Source: Xiphias gladius
Lineage: Eukaryota > Chordata > Actinopteri > Istiophoriformes > Xiphiidae
DNA: 64,000 nucleotides
Assembly (NCBI RefSeq): GCF_016859285.1
Contig: NC_053405.1
Coordinates: forward strand, 927,760 to 991,759
Reading direction: 5' to 3'
Made by a program: the position numbers and the translations under genes. This document shows positions 24,501 through 33,500 of the stretch, piece after piece (positions within the stretch are counted from its first letter, which is position 1; every line of letters starts with the position of its first letter). The notes under the pieces are model-generated. The model saw only the letters and a program-made list of their open reading frames with translations, was not told the origin of the DNA and did not search any database.

Positions 24501-27500
24501 TTTCCATCCTCAGGTGGAGATGGTCTTCTGGCTGCTCTCCATGCTCGCTAACAGAGATAAGGAGGAGATGTCCCGGACTCTGCTGGCCCTGTCCAGCTCT
24601 CAGGACAGCTGCATCGCCATGAGAAAGTCCGGCTGCGTCCCCCTGCTGGTCCAGATCCTGCACGAAGCTCCGGATGCAGGAAGTGGTCCTGGAGAGACGG
24701 CGGCAGGCGGTACGACGACGGGCTGCAGCCGAGAGGCCAAATCCAGGGCCAGCGCCGCCCTCCACAACATCATCTGCTCCCAGCAGGACGAGGGCCAGGC
24801 CCGCCGGGAGATGAGGGTCCTGCACATGCTGGAGCAGATCCGGACCTACTGCGACAGCGGCTGGGACTGGATCGAGAGCCACACTGGGACTCCTTCACCC
24901 GGAGGCACCAAAACCACCGGTGAGTCAAGTCCTCTCTAAACACAGAACGAAAACCACTGGCAGCGCTGAGCCATCTGAGGAAAGTATCGAACTGAGATGT
25001 TCTGACCAATATCGTGATTGTCAGTGAAGTTGAGAGTTTTCTACGAGTTAAACTCGACTACGTCAGGGTTTGTAGTTTCCGGTGTTACACATAAGAGGGT
25101 TGTGCTGAGCATGATCACAGACGTGTCTCGTGGCCAACTAAGCTCACAGATAAGATACTAGTACACTTGACATTACTCCTGAACATTCAGTTATAATCAT
25201 GAAATTCAAAATTGACATCAGGCCATAACTATTGAGCAGTAACGATGACAAAGTGCTGCCAAGTCACAGTATCTCATATCTGCAGCAGGACGCCGAAGGT
25301 CTCTCACAGAATGAACCTTCATTAACTACAACTCAGTTTACTTGCAGACAACATTTGTCAAAATTTGCCAACTTAAATTTTAAAATGCTACAGCTTGTTC
25401 ATTATGTAAGTTATAAATAAACAGTGGATTTTGTGGCTTGAAAATCGCACTCTCTCAAACTGCTATTTCTATATAAAGACGATTAACTGTTCATCCCTAA
25501 GCTCTGGTAAAAGAAGTCCCCTCTGAACTCCGAGGAAACCAAACCACCAATGAATAAAGATCCCTCCAAATGAGGCGGAACCAAAACCAGTTCGCAAAAG
25601 TGCAAAGTTAGAGAAGCAGATTTACGCTCACAAAAATCCTGCTTTTTTCATTGGAAACCGAATTTTTTACGTCAATGAAAAAAAGCTGGTGGAGTTCCTG
25701 TTGTGCTCTGAACGCGTGTCTTAGCAAAGCCTACACTTTTACGGAACACGTGGGGCTGTTAACCAAACCGGAGTGAGCCTTGTGCAGAATATCGAATCTG
25801 TCACACTGACCTGCTCATTCTGTCTTAGACTTGGTCTGTTCCCATGAAACTGTCTCTTTCAAGTTGTCGAATCTTTGCAGGGAAGATGAGAATCGGTGGA
25901 TTTCTCGTAAGTGAACTTCCACACAAAGCCTACAGGCGGGGTGGCAGTGGCAAGAAAAGGTCTCCTCACTTCTGTTTTCTGCCCCGCAGATATTCCTGAA
26001 CCTGTGGACCCTCAGATCTGCCAGGCCATGTGCGCCATCATGAAGCTTTCCTTTGAAGAGGAGTACAGACGCGCCATGAATGAACTAGGTTTGTGAAACG
26101 CTGACCCTTTTTTTCCCCCACATCAGTAGAACGTTCAGGCTGTGGTGCTGAGAGTTTCGTGTCATCCTCCAGGTGGTCTACAGGTGGTGGCAGATCTGAT
26201 GCACCTGGACCAGGACATGTACGGCACGCAGAACGATCCCATCAACATGGCACTGCGACGATACGCGGGGATGGCTCTGACGAACCTCACATTCGGAGAC
26301 GTCGTCAACAAGGTACAGACCGGGAGCTCAGGAGCTGTCAGTCCTGCAGGGACCAGGGACCAGGGAGCAGTGATGTTTGACAGGGAGAGGATAAAGACAA
26401 AAGGTGCTGCATTTTCAGTGTGAAACGTGATCCAACCTGACACAAAAGAGGAACTTTACTGATTCCAACCATGGAAATAAGTCTCAGAGCAGAAAGAAAA
26501 AAAAGTAGAGAGCCAAGTAGTTGGTTTAAATGAGAACTAACCAGAAACTACTGGTCTCTGGACTAGACCACAGACTAGAACTCTCTGGAGCGACAGCAAA
26601 CGGCCAATTCATCTATTAGTTGGAAAATTCAGGTAATTTTGCAGCGAAAACGCGGAACATTTACTGCTTCTCTATTTCGTATCATCGCAAATTAAACAAA
26701 TGAAGACGTCTTGACATTTTCACTATTTTCTGAACTGATATCAAATAATACAAAAATATCAGCAGATTAATTGATCATACTAAATATATGTTATGAGCAT
26801 CTACAATATCCAATATGTAAAGGCCTAGACTTACTGTCTACACTATACATAAATAATAACTGCTAAATTGTATTGTCGGCCCAATACTGACCTTCTAAAA
26901 ACGGGGACTCCAACCTTTCTGGATCGTGGCCCTTTAAAGTAAAGCAGCATCTACTCGAGACGCCTCGCCACATTAGGCGTACTGTTTGTCTGAGCTGTGA
27001 GAAGTTCGCCTGAGGAGTAAAAAACTCACGTTCCCTTCTCAGGTTATTTTAACTCCACTATTTGGTTAAAAATACCCTCATTTGGTGAGAGAGGCCTTCC
27101 TATTATTGTTATTGGTGAACTTCACTGTAACATAACTGGTAGCCGTGCATGTATACGAACCATACAATGAAGTATTTTCCAGACAATAGAGATCTGGTAG
27201 TAATTGTGCAGATGTGAGATTTGGCATTAGCTCCACTGGTTTGTCTCTTTGTGTAAATTTCGATGTATAGTTTGTCCTGAACACCTGCTTTGACAAACAT
27301 ACCTTGACATCCAGATGTGTTTAAAAACCTGTGTACTGATTCACCAAACTACCACAACCCCGTTTGTCCTCCTTCAGGCGACTCTGTGCTCAAAGAAGAG
27401 CTGCCTTCGGGCTCTGGTGGCCCAGCTGGCCTCGGACAGCGAGGAGCTTCATCAGGTGGTCTCCAGCATCCTGAGGAATCTGTCCTGGAGGGCCGACATC

Positions 27501-30500
27501 AGCAGCAAGAGAGTCCTCAGAGACATCGGCTGTGTGTCCGCGCTGATGACCTGTGCCCTACAGGCCACTAAGGTAAATAAAACAAACAGACCCACACGGA
27601 GTCGGTTTGATGATAAGAGAAATTTATTTGGGGAGATTATGTGATGATCAGTGCCTTGTTGGTGTTGTGCTGGATATAAAATGACGTGTGAAATACCAGT
27701 GAAGCATTTTAAAATTTCTTTTGAAGACACTGATTAGACACATAATTACTGTAAGTGCTCTGCTTTGGATACACCCTTCAATAATTTCTATCATTGGGTT
27801 GTTTCTTTTATCCTGAAGAATTCTGTAAAACTTCATGAAGGAACAGTTTGACTTTGTGGGGAAATTCAGTCATTCACTTTTTTGCCGAGACTTAGATTTT
27901 CAGGTAACAAAATCCACAGACCAGCACCTCTGAAGATCACTGTTTAGCATGCTGTATCTTATTTTTTTAAGATCTGTTAAAACGAAAACTTGCTTGTCTT
28001 GCATTGGATGATGGTTATTTCCTCTCCCATTTTGTACAGATTTAACAAACAAGCTATAGTGTGTGATCTTTACAGGGGTTGGTAGGTGGATTTTGTCTGA
28101 CTTTAGACAGAGCCAGGCTAGCTGTTTTCAGTCTTTATGCTAAGCTAAGCAGCCACTGGCTGTAGCTTCATATTTACTGTACAGACAGGAGTGATCCATC
28201 TGAACAATGAACTCTCAGAGAGAGAGACAAGAGGATTTCCCAAAACATCAAACTTTTCCTTTAAAAGACAAAGTCAATGTGTTTGCAAGTCTTAACTCCT
28301 TAACAACAAATCACACACATTTTTTCTGCTGTTCTGTTTTAGACCTTGGAATGAATTGTTCATTCAGTTTCAGGGCAGTAATTACCTCCCTTTAATTCAT
28401 AATTTGTATCATTTAATTAATAATTATTTTTTTTATCACTTGCAGATTCTTGAACAATGCTTAAATTGTCTAATCCATCGGACTGAACATCAAGTCTGCA
28501 TTAATTGTTGTCAGTATCACATTATCATGCCTTAGTAATGCTGTTTAGGCACAGATTGACAGTCTGCTCTGCATTACGTTGTACCAGTTAATGCTAACTT
28601 GATCTCCCCAGTGATGGATTACACAACTGAATCAACTTTCAAGAATCTGCTAATTGAAGGTCATATTCGCAGACTGAAACCAATGGATGGCTAGAACAAC
28701 AAAAAAGAAATCATTTTCAATTTTTCTGAAATATGCGAAATCACAAATCCTTTTGAGGAAACAGACATTTTAGAAAATATGCCGGGGGTTAGCAGCTAAT
28801 CTGGCTCCGTGTTCAAAAAGACACTTTTAAACACCTCTAAAGATCACTGATTAACATGCTGTATCTCATTGTTTCGCCTTTGCACAAACGTAAAAACCAA
28901 TTGGTGTTTTTAGGGCAAGTTAAATACTGGAACTATGTCTTGTTGAACTACAGTCGGTGAAGTGACTTTGTGCAGCTTCCTGAGGTCTTGTGGCCGCATT
29001 GAGGCTGTCAGGTTTGGTACCATGATGTCTGGACAGAGACCAAATCCAAAAAGTGTACAGATTTAACAAAATGTCATCAGTTCATCAGTGAACTTTGAAC
29101 AGAGCTAGGATTAGCTGTTTCCCCTGCCTCTAGTCTTGATGTTTAGCTGAGCTCAGCTAAGTATTTCCCAGAATGTTAAACTATTACTTAAAGCATCACA
29201 TAAATCAACCTAAACAACAAAACAGTTAAAGTTGTGTGACTCAGATTCACTTTGAAATGGACTAAAAAACAACATTTTTAAAACATTGAAATTTACTTTT
29301 TGGATAACCCAAATAAAACCTTTGTTTGTTTTGCTGGTTCTGCAGGAGTCGACCCTGAAGAGTCTTCTGAGCGCTCTGTGGAACCTGTCGGCTCACAGCA
29401 TCGACAACAAGGTGGCGATCTGCTCGGTGGAAGGCGCTCTGGGATTCTTGGTCAGCACGCTGACGTACCGATGTCAGACCAACTCACTCGCCATCATTGA
29501 GAGCGGAGGAGGGATCCTACGGAACGTGTCGAGTCTGGTCGCCACACGAGAAGACTACAGGTTGGTTTCTGAGACTCAAGTACCCACTGTCACGTTGGTA
29601 AAGAATCATCCTTTATGAACATGACAGTGGAGACTTCAGCATAACAAAAAAAAAATCTTGAGGTCCATTAACTAGATTTTTATGGTGCTTTCAACCAAAT
29701 CTCTAAGTCAAACTCCATCAGTTGAGGATGACTCTGAGATGCAGGTGAATGCCTGAAAAAAGCCAGTTAGTGAACCTTGAGTTTATCCTTTTTGTTCCCT
29801 GTTTAAAAACAATTAAACTGGAATAACGTTTAGTTAGACACAAGCTATTGGATTTTAAATTTACTTCTTACCTTCCAGACAGCCTTTTGGTTTCCATTTC
29901 ATCTCTCTATGGTATTAAAATCTATTTATAGATCACTGTGACTTAATTGAGATAGATAATCTATGAAAATGAAGATAGTGTCTGACTTTATTCTTGAGAG
30001 TTGTTACAATGTTGTTGTTTGACAAATAATGCAGTGCAGATTTTATCAAATCGACCTACACCTTTATAGTTGTCAACAGGTCCAGCCTTGCAATGCAAGT
30101 CCTGTCGACAACAATAAAAGCAGATACAATGTGATGTCACAGTTAGATACTGAAGTAAAGTCTTTGCAAGTTGGTTTTTATACCATATAGAAAGGAATGG
30201 AAACTCCTAGCAGTATGGAAGGAAGGGGGAAAATACTATTGCATATTTTGGAAAGCAGTAATGTTAAGTATATGTGTCAAAAAATGGACTAAAACATGCA
30301 TAAAACACTGGCACAGTCTTTAACCAACGTAACGTAAGTAAGTTATAATTTTCTTAATGTCTCTTGCTTTTTTTATGTCACAGGCAAATCCTCAGGGACC
30401 ATAACTGCCTACAGACTCTGCTGCAGCACCTGCGCTCCCACAGCCTAACCATAGTAAGCAACGCCTGCGGGACTCTATGGAACCTTTCAGCCCGAAGTCC

Positions 30501-33500
30501 CAAAGACCAGGAGCTGCTGTGGGACCTCGGAGCCGTCAGCATGCTGCGCAATCTTATCCACTCCAAGCACAAGATGATTGCCATGGGCAGTGCTGCAGCT
30601 TTAAGGAACCTCCTCACCAACCGACCCCTAAAATATAAGGATGCTGCAGTCGTATCCCCTGGCTCCTGCATGCCCTCACTCTACATGAGGAAACAGAAGG
30701 CTCTGGAGGCAGAGCTGGATGCCAAACACCTAGCGGAGACCTTTGATACCCTTGAGAAACAGAGCCCCAAGCACCTAACCCTCAACAAGCCACTACGGCA
30801 CATTGAAAGTCTGGCGAAGGATTATGCATCTGATTCTGGTTGTTTTGATGATGATGAGGCCCCCAACGTCTCTAGTAGCCTGGACACTGGCAGCTTCTCT
30901 ATGCTGTCCATGTTCCTTACCAACTCTAACTTCCTGCAAAATCAGCCGCGCAAGAGAGACAGTGAACCTGAGAGAGACATAGAACCACATCAGATACCCG
31001 AGAAGAGACATGCACCTCCTGACGATGTGGTATCTGCCGCCGCAGAGAAGCTAGCAAAAAAGATTACCAACACAGTTGCCAAGATTGACAGGTTAGTGGA
31101 AGACATCACCATGCACACATCCTCGGAGGACAGTTTGAGCCTCAGCTCTGAGGATCACCTGGCCGACTGGCCTTACGGACTAGATGAACTCAATGAAGCC
31201 CGGGCCAAATCATGCTCCCCCTGCCGTCTCTCTGATACAAGCAGCCTGGCTCACAGAGAACGTCTCAGTAGAGCGCACGCCCTCTTGCGTCTGAAAACTG
31301 CCCACACAAGTGTATCAACAGACAGCCTAAACAGTGGCAGCACTAGTGATGGCTACTGTGGCAGCAAAGACCAGATGCGACCTGCTCCAAGAGCCCTAAC
31401 GATACAACAACAACGACCCAACCAGCTCAATCTCAAAGTGGCTCATCAAGAGTACCTAAATGTAAGACCTGCTGTCTTGAATGAGACCAACCAGCAAGAT
31501 ATTCCAGAGAGGGATTCTGTGGACAACAAAGACGTGAACGCTCTAGAACTCTGCAACACAGATATAGAAAAGAACCAGGATCAACCTGTACAGACACCTG
31601 TCAGTGCATCCACCAAAGTCTCCTCTGATGTAAGCATGACTTCAATTAAACTTTCTCCATCTTATCAACAGGTGCCGTTCATTCAAAGTGTGGCCAAATT
31701 TGGTGTAGCAAAGACGGCAATCAATGTCCAGGCTGCCCAAGCAATGAGAAGGCAAGCATGGGTACCTACTGTGATGACTGGGGGAAGCATTACCAAATTT
31801 TCGCCAATGACGTCCACCAGAAGCCCCACCATCGGGACGATGGAGACGGTCCAGAAATACTCTGTGGAAAACACCCCAATCTGCTTCTCCCGCTGCAGTT
31901 CACTGTCTTCCCTCTCTTCTGGCGATGGAGCGCTGGATGGACAAAGTGAAAATGAGCTGGAGAGTGACTCGTCATTAGAAATAATTGAAGTGGAAGATGG
32001 AGAAGTGGTGAAGAGAGCTGAAGAGGACGAAACCTTGGAGGATTTGAGCGACAGCCAGCTGCTGATGACCGACTCAAAAACCTTCCCCAGCAAAGAAACA
32101 GATCCTATTGAAATCCCCCGTCCTGCCAAACGGGAAAAAGTTTTCCTTAGAGGAGCTTCACCAGCCGTAATTGAAGACAGATCTCCATCCAGTTCATCTG
32201 AGAATTACATCCACGAGACACCCCTGGTAATGAGTCGCTGTAGCTCAGTCAGTTCCCTGGGCAGCTTTGAGTCTCCCTCTATTGCCAGCTCAATCCAAAG
32301 TGATCCATGCAGTGAGATGATTGATGGAACAATAAGCCCTAGTGATCTTCCCGACAGCCCAGGGCAAACCATGCCTCCAAGCCGTAGTAAAACTCCATGT
32401 TGCGGTGAGTCAAATGGACCGGAAACACAGGCCACAGGAATAGCAGGCCAGTGGGAGAGCAGCCTGCGAAAGTTCATGGAGATTGCAGACTCCAAGGAGA
32501 GGTTTAACCTTCCTCCTGACCTGGACACAATGATCTATTTCACTGTGGAAAAGCCCACTGAGAACTTCTCTTGTGCCTCGAGCTTAAGTGCTCTGCCTCT
32601 TCACGAACACTACATACAGAAAGATGTGGAGCTGAAATTGACCCCCCTGCTCCAGCAGAATGACAAAAATCTTCCTTTCCCTGACGAGGATGAGCAAGGA
32701 CTCGACCATGGGGAAAGATACAGTGAGGGCAACTCAGACGATGACATTGAAATCTTAAAGGAATGCATCAACTCAGCAATGCCCTCCAAGTTCAGAAAAG
32801 TAAGACCTTCCCTGATGACCACGATCCCTCCTCATATTCTCAATTCCCAGATCCGAAAACCTTTACATCTTCCTGTGTACATGATGCTCCCGAATGGCAA
32901 AACCCAAATGTGTCCTGGAAGGAGAATTGTCATCCCACAAAAGGACCTGAAATTTGACGATTCATCCTTCACTGATTCTGCAGAAGGTACACCTGTTAAC
33001 TTCTCCAGCACAACATCGCTAAGTGACGAAACACTTCAGTATCCAGTGAAAGAGAAGGGGGCTAAAGACTGCACAGCTAAAGGTATGAACAAACAAGAAG
33101 TGCTCGATGATGAAGCAAAGAGGATTGAAGACTTGAGAATATTCTCACACTTCCACAAACCCAACAGGATGAACTACCCACCTGAGATACAAATAAACCG
33201 AACAACCAAACATGTCATTCCCACTCAGAGGGTGCTGATGCAGAGCAAAGAGGTAGCCGATAGAGTGGCAAGCCAAAGAAATCGTGATCAGTCTCCTAGC
33301 CAACAAAAGAAGAGGCAAGGCCAAGGCCCTGTCAGGAAACTGGAACTGCCTGTTATAAAGCAAAACACAGAAGGTAACCTTAATGTGGGATCACAAAAAG
33401 GAAACACAATCTTTAGACAAATGATGCATTTTTCAGAGGACGGTAATGGCTTTTATGATGGTGAAAATGAAAAAGATGAAGCAATGAAGCGAACAAGTAG

